Position numbers and translations under genes: made by a program. A DNA stretch of 64,000 nucleotides, taken from the NCBI RefSeq assembly GCF_031755915.1, contig NC_083382.1:14397501-14461500 (forward strand), in the 5' to 3' direction. The notes under the pieces were generated by a model. That model worked only from the letters and a program-made list of their open reading frames with translations, ran no database searches and was not told the origin of the DNA. This DNA comes from Ziziphus jujuba (taxonomy: Eukaryota > Streptophyta > Magnoliopsida > Rosales > Rhamnaceae). Shown here in pieces: positions 24,050 to 35,400 of the stretch; the stretch's first letter is position 1; every line of letters starts with the position of its first letter.

Positions 24050-25280
24050 ATCATTGATTCAGGAGCCACTAACCATGTTTGTTACTCTTTGCAGTGGTTC
24101 AAACAAAGCAGTCAATCAATAAAGGACAAAGAAGCTTGAAGTTGCGAAATGGAGAAGATATCTCCGTAATGGTAGTAGGATTATTGAAGTTATATTTTGA
24201 TAATAAAATTTTAACTTTATCAGACTGTTTGTTTATTCTAAATTTTAAGAGAAATTTGGTTTCTATTAGTTGTTTAGTTGAACATGGTTTAACAGTGCAG
24301 TTTAATTCCTCAGTTTCAATAAAAAGTAATAATACTTTTATTTGCTTTGGATTATTGACGATTGATCTATATTTTTTAACTCCTTTGTCTTATAGTGTTA
24401 ATACCATTGAAAATACTGATGATCAGCAACTTCCTTTATCTAAGAAAATGAAGATTTCAAATGAAATCTATTTATGGCATTTGCGATTGGGTCATATTAA
24501 TTCTAATAGAATTCATGGTTTGGTTAAAAGCGGAATTTTAAATTCATTGATCTTTGAACTCATACCAGTATGTGAATCATGTTTAAAAGATAAAATGACA
24601 AAGAGGCCATTCAAGGCCAAAGAAAATCGTGCCACCATACAGTTAGAATCGGTACATACTGATGTATGTGGACCAATGAGCATTCAAGTCAGAGGCGGGT
24701 ATGAGTATTTCATCACATTTTCTAATGACTATTCAAGATATGGTTGTGTTTACCTAATGCACCATAAGTCTGAAGCTTTTGATAAATTTTGAGAATATGA
24801 AGCTGAGGCAGAAAAGCAATTGGATGTCCATATCAAGCAGCTTTGGTCTGACCGAGACAGTGAATACTTATTTGGAGAGTTCAAGTCTTACTTGGCTAAA
24901 AAAGGGATAATTTATCAATTATCATTTCCTACGACGCCCCAGCAAAATGGAGTCTCTAAAGGAGAAATAGAACCCTTTTAAATATGGTGAGGCCAATGCT
25001 AAGTTATTCATCATTACCTGAATTGTTTTGGGAATATGCCTTAGAAACAACTGTAAACGTACTAAACATGATTCCATCTAAATCTGTGTCAAAGACACCC
25101 ACAGAATTATGGAAAGGACACAAACTCAGTTTAAACTATATTCAAATTTGAGGTGCCCCGACATACATCTTAGCACAGAAATCTCAAAAATTAGAATCTC
25201 GTACAGAATTATGTATGTTTATTGGCTACCTCAAGGGAACGAGAGGTGAAATATTTTATAATCCAAAGAAAAAGAAGGTG
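24050..25280 (+). pseudogene. Copia protease and integrase remnant
   Basis: The protease active site IIDSGATNHVC begins at 24050, directly after an in-frame TAG. The frame at 24079-24792 (237 residues) holds the GAG-pre-integrase segment LWHLRLGHINSNR and the integrase start TDVCGPM...YFITFSNDYSRYG. A TGA at 24790 follows. The next stretch keeps WSDRDSEYL, with the second catalytic Asp region altered, and PQQNGVS, the motif before the catalytic Glu, which is lost by a frameshift near 24960. [14 protein letters not shown] and TPTELWKG remain near 25030-25125. Integrase would insert the cDNA; this copy cannot. Confidence 0.88.
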
Positions 25281-25689
25281 TAGTGAGTACTCATGCCACT
25301 TTTTTAGAAGACGATTATATGAATAATTGTAAACCTAAGAGTAAAGTGGTTCTCAAAGAGCTTGACTCAGTTCGAGATCCACTTGAAACTCTTAGTTTTC
25401 CACTCCTATTTCTTGTTGATATTCAAAAAGAAAAAAATATATAAAATGTACCGGAATGTGAACAAACACAGGAAATAGCTCAGGACCAAATTCAAGAAAC
25501 TCAAGAACAAGAACATAATGAAGAGATTGATAATCCACTTGAATCATAAAACTTGGATCCTTCTGTACATATACAACAACCAATGCAGCACACTCGTAGT
25601 AGGAGAATGATACATAAACCTGCAAGGTATGCTATGTTAAGAAAGACTTATCAAGTCATTCTAGATAATCCTGTTGACGACCCTACCAC

Positions 25690-27077
25690 ATACAAAAAAG
25701 CATTGGAAGATGTTGATGTATAAAAGTGGAGAAAGGCCATGGACCATGAGATGGAATCTGTGGATTCTAACTCAATCTGGTCTCTTGTAGAAGCACTTAA
25801 AGGGGTAAAACCAATTGGGTGTACGTGAATCTACAAAAGAAAGAGAGGACCAGATGGGAAGGTTGAAACCTTCAAAGCTAGATTGTTGACAAAAGTTTAT
25901 ACACAGAAAGAGGGTATAGACTATGATGAAACCTTTTCGCCAATAGCCATGCTTAAATCTGTCTGAATTCTCTTAGTTGTAGCAGCAACTCTCGATTATG
26001 AGATATGGCAAATGGATACAAAACAGCTTTTTTAAATGGGGAACTGGAAAAGGACATCTATATGCGGCAACTGGAAGGATTCATAACAAAAACCCTGATG
26101 AACCATGTGTGGATAAAAAGATTTAAGGTATAGTGGTAATTTCTCTGGTTCTTTACGTAGATGACATCCTGTTAATAGAAAACAGTGTAAAAGTGTTGTC
26201 AGACGTAAAGGGTTACCTGAAAGAACAATTTGATATGAAGGACTTGGGTGAAGCTAACTATATTCTAAGAATCAAACTTTTACGAGACTGGAAGAATAAG
26301 GTGTTAGCTCTATCTCAAACCTCCTACATTGATAAAATAGTGACCAGGTTCGGCATGGAAAATTCCAAAAGGAGACTTCTACCCTTTAGACATGGAATTC
26401 ATCTTTCTAAGGAGCAATCACCAAAAACTCTCGAAGAGAAAGAACTCATGAGTAAGAAATCTTATGCTTCAGCTGTTGGTAGTCTCATGTATGCCATACT
26501 ATGTATCAGGCTAGATATTTGCTATGTAGTGGGAGTAGTAAGTCGGTCCCAATCAAATCCTGGAATAGAATACTGGACTACAGTGAAGCATATACTCAAG
26601 TATTTAAAGAGAACGAGGGATTATATGTTGATGTATCCAGTGGGAGTCTTGAAACACTTGGTTATACGGATTCTAATTTTTCAAGGGGATATTGATTCTA
26701 GTAAATCAATATCAGGATATGTGTTTAACCTAAATGAGGGAGCCATTTGTTGGAGGAGTGTTAAATAGACTTGTGTTGCTGACTCCACAACTGAAGCTGA
26801 ATATGTGGTTGCATCTGAAGCTGCAAAGGAAGTGGTATGGCTCAAGAAATTTCTTTTGGATGTTCATGTGATACCAAGTGCAAATCAACCCATTACCCTT
26901 TACTGTGATAACATTAGGGTCGTAGCACAGTCCAAAGAACCTAGGTCTCACAAAAAGCATAAACACATATTAAAAAAGTACCACTTGATCCGTAATTTCA
27001 TTCATAGAGGAGATATAGTAGTTACTAAAATAGCATGTGAGAAGAACCTAGCAGACCTTTTTACTAAGACTTCCTGA
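25690..27077 (+). pseudogene. Copia reverse transcriptase and RNase H remnant
   Basis: Early RT pieces include KWRKAMDHEME, NSIWSLVE and YDETFSP (near 25720-25945), separated by stops and a frameshift. The frame at 26133-26768 (211 residues) contains the catalytic YVDD at 26154-26165, KDLGEANYIL and YASAVGSLMYA. A TAG at 26766 precedes the RNase H part, which keeps DSTTEAEYV, AAKEVVWLKKFL, HILKKYHLIR and ENLADLFTK-type ends up to 27077. It is followed by degraded ERVFDKHVNCMGL. The catalytic residues largely survive, but the reading frame does not. Confidence 0.9.
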
Positions 27078-27109
27078 ACGTGTGTTTGATAAGCATGTAA
27101 ATTGTATGG

Positions 27110-27180
27110 GTCTTAAGAGGGTCCCAAGCTTACTTTAGAGTAAGTGGAAGTTAATTACATCTGTGCTCTGGGAGCAAGAC
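27110..27180 (+). repeat. Duplicate of the copia polypurine tract / LTR start, upstream copy
   Basis: GTCCCAAGCTTACTTTAGAG, AGTGGAAG and TGCTCTGGGAGCAAG occur here in the same order and spacing as GTCCCAGGCTTACTCAGAG, AGTGGGAG and TGCTCTTGGAGCAAG at 27911-27967. The latter span the true polypurine tract and 3' LTR start. Offset is about 790 bases. Confidence 0.7.
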
Positions 27181-27931
27181 AAGTTGTAATTTCATTTTCT
27201 GATTCAATAATATTAAGTTATTTTTGCACATAATATTTTACGTATAAGGTCTAGATTAATTATATAGTATAGGATCATACGGATACGTTCATAGAAGACA
27301 TGATGATAGGTTCTCATAATTAATGAATTGCCTCACAATTGTTAAATAAAGCTGTGCACTTTATTTAGACTGCAATATTTTATGAAATAATCTATCTTGA
27401 TTATTATAAAATATTGGAATAAATTACAGTCATTCTGAAAGGATCGACAAAGATTTAATTAAGGATAAATTTGTGTAAAATGAATTAAATCTCACGCAAC
27501 ATTGAATATGTCATTTTTCCTTAATCCTGAGTATATTATAAATAGGTAACTAAGTGACTATGATTCTCTGAGTTATCAATAAGTGAGATCTATTTTAAAC
27601 GGCCAATATCTTGATGATTTGGAAATTACCCTCCTTTGATTACTAAGTATTTATAAAATATACAAAATAAAATTTGTATGAAATTTCCTCTTAACATGTT
27701 TCGGTACTCGGATATTGAAAGTCACTGGCCAGTGCATGGGATCTGTTAAAAAAACTGATAAGTTAAGAACATAAATAATTAATTGATTGATAGAAATTAT
27801 TATCGATTAATTATTGATATTTTACAAAGGAAAAATGCATTTAATGTAAACATTATTAATCTTGGAGTTCACATGTGGGCTTTTAGTGGAGTAGCACCGA
27901 ATGTGATCAAAGTCCCAGGCTTACTCAGAGC

Positions 27932-27941
27932 AAGTGGGAGA
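27932..27941 (+). other. Copia polypurine tract
   Basis: AAGTGGGAGA lies one base before the TGTTGG of the 3' LTR, the expected place for the plus-strand primer. Confidence 0.85.
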
Positions 27942-27942
27942 T

Positions 27943-28436
27943 TGTTGGATTTATGCTCTTGGAGCAAGCTAATCCATGATCAGGAGCCTTGATTAATAAT
28001 GGACCGTAGGATCCCCAAACTAGCACATTAAATGACAGAGTCAATTTAACTAATTATTAAGATATAAGAAGGAGCCCATTAATTGGGCCTAAGCTGTTAT
28101 AAAACGTAGGAGGATTAGAGTTAGCAATGTATAAATACACTACTTATAGCCTCCAGAAACAAGTTTTTACGTATTATTTTGTAAAGAGTGCGAATATCAA
28201 TAGATAATAAAACACCTTAAGAGAAAAACAGAAACTGTAAGTTTTAGAATGTTGTTCACATTAATCTTCTTGTTTCTTTTGTGATTAGGTGCGCCTACAT
28301 GCAGATCTATCACTTGGAGAATAGTTTGAAAGGTCTTGCGCAAAAGGTTAGTAAAATATAATATGGATAGTGACATAATTTATCATATGTTTTATTCAAT
28401 CACGATCAGGCTTCCGCTATATGTATGATTTTAACA
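27943..28436 (+). repeat. 3' LTR of the copia element
   Basis: Starts TGTTGGATTTATGCTCTTGG and ends TTTAACA. About 12% diverged from the 5' LTR over the first 132 bases by eye, with small indels. CATCA follows directly. Confidence 0.92.
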
Positions 28437-28596
28437 CATCATTCCTCTCAAAACCTAATATTTGGGATTCGAGAAGTTCAAATGCCTCGAGTTCCCTAAA
28501 GGAAGTCTTGGCAACATTTTGGGTAGTCTTCGGAAAAGCATTATTTATATTATTATCTAAGGCTACTAGAGAGGTTTTCAGAGTCTATTATAGACA
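28437..28596 (-). pseudogene. Antisense ORF of the Tat-like element, N-terminal part
   Basis: This is the continuation of the 18757-20978 antisense ORF on the other side of the copia insertion. The first - strand ATG in a sensible context lies near 28590 and opens an MSIIDSENLSSS-like serine-rich start that is soon broken by stops. The junction through the CATCA duplication joins it to the serine/glutamate-rich stretch near 20960. No domain is recognisable in this piece, so the call rests on position. Confidence 0.35.
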
Positions 28597-29458
28597 TGCT
28601 TATGATCGAGAAAATACTTTTACTAGAAAACCAAGATAATTCTCACTAAAACCTTAGGTTTTCTAGGTGAAAATGAATGTTATGAAATAGAATGTATAGA
28701 GTTTTAAATAATATTTTAAAAGGAACTAACCCGAGAAAAAAGGGGAGTATGAGGAATAGAAATGAACTTCTAACAAAAAAAGGGTCTTATGGAAACTTCA
28801 AATACACTCTCAAATGCTCAAAAAGCTACAATCGTCTACCCAAAGTCACCACTATCAAAAATAATAAAGGAACTGAAGTTTTTTGCTAAAATCTCAAGAT
28901 TGTTCTAAGTGTTTTTGGGAAGAAAATGGAATGAAAATGATTTAGAAAGGGTTTATATGTGAGCAACCAATGACCAATGTCTAGATTTACATCAAAGGAT
29001 CAATGGCTTAGATTTTAAGACCTTTGATTTGATAGGAATCAATAAATGTCATGTCTTGGGCTCTAGAATGGTAAGACATGTATCAACTGTGCCAGGCATG
29101 GTGTATAAAAGCTTGTGCAATTTAAACGACTCTCTTTTTCATACTATGTGCAACTTTCATTATGGATTAGGAACAAATTTATGTCTTATGATGGTTGAAT
29201 TCTTGTAAAAGATAATAATGATTATGGGATAGCAATTGAAAAGATTAATTCAACCAATTAAAGAACCCTATTCTAAAAAATTTCAAGAGTGTCGTCCGAT
29301 AATCAACTATTGATGATTAAGGAATATGGAAATGAAATTCACCTTGGAATATCATAAAGGAAAATTTGATGGTTTCAGAATTTCCAAAAGGTTAACTAAA
29401 GGATGAGTTGCTAAGGGTTTATGATTTTCTATACTCCCCCAAGCAAATAGATTTACTT
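28597..29458. other. Noncoding end of the Tat-like element
   Basis: AT-rich spacer between the antisense ORF start and the 3' LTR. The small + strand frame at 28692-28889 is not recognisable. Confidence 0.5.
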
Positions 29459-29470
29459 GGAGAGTAGAGG
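29459..29470 (+). other. Polypurine tract of the Tat-like element
   Basis: GGAGAGTAGAGG directly precedes the 3' LTR homology start. Position and composition fit the plus-strand priming site. Confidence 0.55.
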
Positions 29471-30020
29471 GCTAACTTTACAGGTAGGATTTATTGCAAG
29501 CAATAAATCCTTCATTTCAATCTATAAGGTCATAAATAAAGACCGATTATGGATTTTCAAGGAGAATTACTAAGGTAAAATGGCTAAGCAAAGTGTTAAT
29601 CTAAAGGTATTTCTACGCGAAATGTATCAGAAAAATTTGTGATTGTCCCACCATGTTTGATAATAAAATTGGTTCATCTAAGGGAACATTTTTCTCAGCT
29701 GTTCTAAAAAATGGTATCTAAGACCCATAAGTCGACCATTCAATATTTAAAACTTTCATAAGATGCATTTAAAAAGGAATTCCAAATCAAATTAAATTAG
29801 GAAAGTCAATTCTTTCCTAATTTGAACATTTATGGTTTAGCCTTTTAATTTTGTTAACCGATTTATTGAGAAATAAGAAAACCTAATCCTAAGAGTTAAA
29901 AAATACCCCCTTATTCTTCATGACCATATACTTAATTTCTATAAAAGTCCTAGAATTTGTCCTTGGAATTTAAAATATACTATCCACTTGAGTATCGAAA
30001 TATCTTTAATCAGCACCACA
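29471..30020 (+). repeat. 3' LTR of the Tat-like element
   Basis: Aligns with 6381-6931 throughout and ends CAGCACCACA. Divergence is clearly greater than between the copia LTRs, consistent with the host being the older element. Confidence 0.65.
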
Positions 30021-30130
30021 CGTGCTCGAAGAAATTCACATTGTCCCTGTTTTGCAAGTGACATCTGGTTTTCAACATTGTTGCACGGCAGCTCTCATGA
30101 TGGATGATTTATGCATCAGCAGTCATTATA
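30021..30130 (+). repeat. Extra leader-like sequence after the 3' LTR
   Basis: Homology to the 5' end does not stop at the LTR border: GTGCTCGAAGAA, CAGTTTTGCAAGTGACATCTGG-like and GATGGATG segments match the primer site and leader at 6932-7040. It ends near 30130, where a TA-rich stretch begins. Confidence 0.55.
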
Positions 30131-30394
30131 GTGTATATATATATAATATGAATAGCACATATATATGCTGCTAAAGACACTGAAAAACTTCTCCTAGTCA
30201 AACACTAGAAACTTAATTTCGTTGTTGAAATTTCCCTTTCTCCTTCTAGATGACCTCCTTCCTTTTCTTGGTTTTTATTTTATTTTTTTGGAAAAAGAAA
30301 ACAATAATAAAACAACACCAAAAACAACTAGCCAGGCACCACGCAGCTAGCTAGGCATTTAGTCAAGCCTACATCATATTCTTAGTCGGCAGCT

Positions 30395-30430
<36 letters not shown>

Positions 30431-32030
30431 GTAATTAGTTGGCAGCGGTTAGCTGTTAATAAATCTTATAAATACATAAGAAAAAGAAACAGTTAAAATT
30501 GTGACTTGTTAAGACTTTAAGAGTGAGGAAACAGAGAAAAGGGTTTGGATACTTTTTGTGTGATAATTAATTAATATAAAATTGGTTGAGTACTTGGGAA
30601 ACCTTCTGACATTTGAGATTTTTATATATTTACTTATATTTTATTTCGTTCATAAAAATTTCAACTCCCAGTTTTTTCCATTATTTTGTTTGTTAGTAAC
30701 AAAAGTCACTATAATTAGAGAATTATGAGAGAATAATGAGTAAGGACGAAAACTCTTCACTGTTTAAATAGAATCCCTTGTTTAGTATTTTCCAGATTGG
30801 TCCATATTAATTTTTAATCTTAAACGTGAATTGTGAATTTAATAAATGATATATATTCACTTTCTGAACATATTTTTATAAAATATAATTAAATTTAAAT
30901 AAAATATATGTGATTAAATATTTTCTGTATTAAAACTAAAACCAAGTACACACAAAAATAGAAGAAGAAAAACAGAGGATCCAATTTATGTATCATGCAT
31001 TAATTATACTTTAATCTTATGTTTCCAAAACAATTCTTAGCAACCAAAATGAAAAGAAGAGTAATAATAAAATTAGAGTTTTTTAAAACGATTCTCTCTA
31101 CTTTTTTGTGGAAAATATTTAAATTCAATCATAAAACTCGACAACAAGCTTGTAGAAAATGCCCGCTAGTCATTAAATAATCTGGAGTTTTAAAAAGCCA
31201 GCATAACATTTGTTATTGACCTAGGCCGATGAAGAGTGTTCTATTAACATTAATTATCGTTTTAGTTTTTCTCATCTGCTGGGAAACATTGCCATAATTG
31301 CAAAATAATTTTTTCTTTTGTTTTAATTTATTAATATATTGCATATCATGCTTTAATTAGCATTATAATATAGCAATTTAGCTGATATGATAGCTTGTGA
31401 TATTGGTTATTTTGTTACAGTAGTGTCGAGATTTATCTATGACACGATACCCTTGTCATCACGACATGAGTAATATAAAACTAATATAATTTTGGTTACA
31501 AATGTAAATGTTTGTCACCATTAATACGAAATAAAAACAAAACATTTTGTCCCCAAACATTAAACTGTTATTAGTTACAAAAACATGTAATAAAGTAAAA
31601 AGCTTATCACTAATTAAGTGATCCAATCATTAAATCTAATAAAGAGAATTTTTGTCTCAAATTGCCTATATAAGGTGACAAATTTTCATTTGTCACTAAA
31701 AGCATGTTCTATATCATTTTGCAAAACAATTTTTCATTTTATAAATTCAAAAATGATTTTAAAAAATGCTTTTGATTGCTTTATTTGAAATTTAAAATTT
31801 GAAAAAAGTTTAAAAGATTTTCAAAAATATGAATATATTTAGAAAACATCTAAAAGATATTTTACATGATTTTGAAAAATTTTAGAGACAAATATATAAA
31901 AAGGATATAGATAATATTTATTATTTTTAAATAAAAAATATTTGTTTGATTATGATATAGATATATAACATATTTAAAGGAGTGTTTTCAATTTAGAACT
32001 TGAAAGATTTTAAAAATATTTAAAAGTTTA
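30131..32030. other. Gene-free AT-rich stretch
   Basis: No gene was recognised. It includes a 34-base T run at 30396-30429. A near-palindromic GTGACAAATTTTCATTTGTCAC occurs near 31674. Confidence 0.5.
30396..30429. repeat. Poly(T) run, 34 bases
   Basis: The longest mononucleotide run in the window. Just downstream TTAGTTGGCAGC repeats TTAGTCGGCAGC from before it, so the run sits between a short direct repeat. On the - strand this could be the poly(A) tail of a short retroposed insertion. Confidence 0.85.
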
Positions 32031-32411
32031 GAGGTATTCGATTTATATTTTAAACGAGTCTATACAAGCCAATAATATTCAATTCAAATTTTAATAGATT
32101 TATAAAAGTTTATTAAAATTAAGGTGTATTCAATTAAAATTTTATAAAGTTCTTTTAAAATCTATATTTATTTAAAAATTCATTAATTTTAAAATATTTT
32201 AAAAAATAATAGATAATAATAAATTTAAAAGGATTTTAAAAATTAAAATTGTGAATAAATTTGTCAATATAAAATCCAATTTTAATCTTAAAGATTTCGT
32301 TAGATTTTTATAAATTTTTTATAGAATCTATAAAATTTCATAACAATCCATCAAATTTTTTAAAATTTATAACTCATTTTAAAATCATTAAATTATAAAT
32401 TAAATACAACC
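32031..32411. mobile_element. MITE, about 380 bp
   Basis: The left end GGTATTCGATTTATATTTTAA is an imperfect inverted match of the right end, which reads on the other strand GGTTGTATTTAATTTATAAT. A second internal head, AAGGTGTATTCAATTAAAAT near 32120, suggests a nested or rearranged copy. The sequence is very AT-rich with no ORF. Confidence 0.5.
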
Positions 32412-35400
32412 TTTTTAATATATATTTAACACAAATATGAATAATGATCATCATTTTTAAAAATAAATATTTTCTTTACCATAGAGATATATATATATAT
32501 ATATATATGATTCTTACCATTTATCAAACTTAGTTTTAACATTTCATTTTCATAAAATATTTTAAAGTGTATTACCAAATATGTTTTTAAGTTTTAAAAA
32601 TACAAAATCGAATTTAACCTTTCCATTTCACAATATTGATTTATAAAAATTATTTTTAAAAACGTACGAATGCGCCCTAAATTTGCTATAGCCCAGATTT
32701 TTTGTAGCGTGGGATTTAATTAATTTGCTTCCTCAATTTTCCGAGAGGAGTGTCTTAAACATTTTTTTTTTTTTTTATCCCCACCATTTCTATCCAGTAA
32801 TAAAATCATACCTAAATAATCAGCTACTTTTTTATCTCCTTAATTTATTTTTCCTACATGAATTGGAACGTAAAAATGAAAAAGAAGATCCAGATACAAT
32901 ATAGTTAATTGTCAAATTTTGGCTCATATATAATTTTATATATGTACACACTTAAACTATAGTTCATTGACTCAACACAATCAAAGCTTCATGTGCTCAT
33001 GTGTGTGTTTCATATCTAGGATAAAGATAAAACAAATTAAATTCTTTTTTTGTGCATATATATATATATATATATATAGGAGCCCATTCCTTGTATCAAT
33101 AGTTTTGACAAGAATTTTTAACAAATAATATCAATTTTTAAACTAACATAATCTAAAGTAAATACTTTTGCTTATTTAAGACAACTTATATAATGTATTT
33201 CCATTTTAAAAGCAATATCTATTATAATAAAATCCTCTAATCTCTAATATTCTCTCTCATAAAAAAAAATATTTTCTCTATCCTTATCTCTCTCTTACAT
33301 TTTTTTTTTCGAAAAATTAAAAATCTCTCACATAAAGTTTTTTGTGTAGCCAGAAAAGTATATTGGAGATCATTATTAAAAAATATTAAGAAAATTATTA
33401 TTTTTTAATCCAAAATTATTGATCTTTATTTAATTATTTTTTCTTTAATGAAAATAATTTTGAAACTTTTGATTAAGAATTTGGATTACATATTTACAAA
33501 TCATGGAAGAGAGAGGTAAATTCTATTTGTGTTTATCATGTTGATATTTTGATTATTTTTAGTGGAGTAAAACTATTTTTTCTTTTTTCTTTTTTTTTAC
33601 TGTGAATAATAATGTTTTTAAGGAGATATCTTTTTAGGAGGGTTATTAGGAGAGGTTAAGTTTTTTTTTTTTTTTTTTTTTTTGAATGAGTAAAGATTAA
33701 CATGGTTTTTTTTTTTTTTTTTAAAGACAAAGACATATTAACATATTTTTTATATAAAAATTAACATTGTTGATGAAAAATAATATTGCACATTATATTA
33801 TGTTGTTTTGACAATAATAAATGTTGTTTTAAATATAAAAATAAAGTTTAATAAGTGAATATCTTTCAAAAATAAGAATAGATATACAATATTGAATTAT
33901 ATTATTTTTAAAAGTTGAAATCCTTTTTTAAAAATCTTCGTTAAAACTATTACTACAAAGAAGATATCAACTTGTTTATATGTTATTCATGGAAAAGACT
34001 CCCATATTTGTTATATGGCAGCAAATATAGATAGATTAGAAGGTATTTCTTTGTTTTTCCTTGTCTTTATTCATAATTCTTCTCTTTCAGGTCGTCGGCC
34101 GGCTTGACACTTCAAGCAATTTGCTATGAAATTTTCTTCTGATCGCAACCGGAGGCATCCCCATCATACTCACATCTCACTCACACACACACACATTATT
34201 ATAATATATAGATTAGAAAATGATTAAAAATTTGAGAGGTGGACATAAATATAGAGAATACTAGCCATCGGCGACGCGGTCAGCAAATTTCATGCTTCAT
34301 CTTTTATTATTAACAGAAGTCCCCTGCTGCTTAAAAGGTTAAGAGACAATGACAGCATTAAAAAGTCAATTACGGAAGAAAAACCATCCCATCCCTACTG
34401 AAATGGATGCCTATCTAGCTAGGCTTCTTGCTTTGTTTTTTTTTTCTTCTAGCTAGTTCAATATATTTACATCAATATTTGAATTTATATATGGTATTTT
34501 CTTATATAAAACAAATTAAACAGTCTATGATTAAACCCGGCCATCAAATCAATATTCCAATATTTGCCAATTGACATGAAAGTACACGCACCGCCTGTGC
34601 AAACAGGACTTTAGGTTGACATGAAGTCATCTCTTTTTTGGCACTAGTCTTGATTTCTTTAGGTGTCTACAATTATGACTTCAGGTTATTATTAATTACC
34701 AGATATTTATTTTTTATTATAAAATTAACATGCCTTATAAAGCATCTTTGAAAATTTTCAAATGTGATATGATCTAAAATGTTTTAAAATGTGAACATTG
34801 ATTTATAGTTTTTGATTTTTTTCAATTGCCATGACTATGATAATTAAGGTCTAATCCAATAATGCGAATTGAAAATGTTGTAAACCAAATTTGCATTTTA
34901 AAACTCTCGAAATCAATCTTGATATAAGACTTACGGTCTATTAAAAAAAAAAAAGTTTTTTTTTTCTTTAAATTTTGATAATTAATTGGGAGAGGAGAAC
35001 TTCGTCCCAAAAACAGCTTTTGGAACAGCTTGTGAATAATTTATTTCACACAAATAATGTTGCGTAAGGTTCCTTTAACGGTACGAAAACACATGCATTA
35101 TGGATGAGCACATTTTGTATAATTTTTCATAGGAACTTCTTTATTGTCTCCATATTTCAAATTCACATGAAATTTTTATAATTATCTGAAACTTACATGA
35201 ATGCATGCACATAGCATGATTCAGTTCGGATAGCATTTCTTTCATGAACATCAATTGCCAGTACTTGTGGCCATGTTTGTGAACTGTATATATATATATA
35301 TATATCATATTTCAATTATTAATTATCGGTTGGCATTTGGTAGCTATCTTAATTTCTTTGGTGAGGTACCATCAACGTCATATTAATTTGTAAATTCCGT

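Larger units (their letters stand above)
20984..28436 (+). mobile_element. Ty1/copia LTR retrotransposon, full length but degenerate, 7453 bp
   Basis: Paired LTRs (484 and 494 bp) are flanked by perfect CATCA duplications (20979-20983 and 28437-28441). There is a TGGTATCAAAGCC primer binding site and a polypurine tract, and the domain order gag, protease, integrase, RT, RNase H defines Ty1/copia. The RT/RNase H sequence looks TNT1/Tork-like to me, by recall only. The first 132 LTR bases differ at about 16 positions, so the insertion is old. Stops and frameshifts break every domain. It lies inside the antisense ORF of the Tat-like element. Confidence 0.92.
6381..30130 (+). mobile_element. Degenerate Tat-like Ty3/gypsy LTR retrotransposon hosting four nested insertions
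   Basis: Two homologous end regions, 6381-7040 and 29471-30130, bracket gag, protease, RT, RNase H and integrase remnants in the Ty3/gypsy order, plus an antisense ORF after pol as in the Tat lineage. Removing the insertions (9071-10199, 11392-13840, 14337-15727, 20984-28436) leaves about 11.2 kb, a normal size for this lineage. Every coding segment carries many stops and frameshifts, so the element is dead. At three insertions the coding signal resumes on the far side. At the fourth, the solo LTR at 14337, the fit is less exact. Confidence 0.8.

Noticed and set aside
31404..31430. Possible CACTA transposon end (GTTACAGTAGTG)
   Set aside because: No matching CACTACTGTAAC end was found upstream, so a single 12-base match is not enough.
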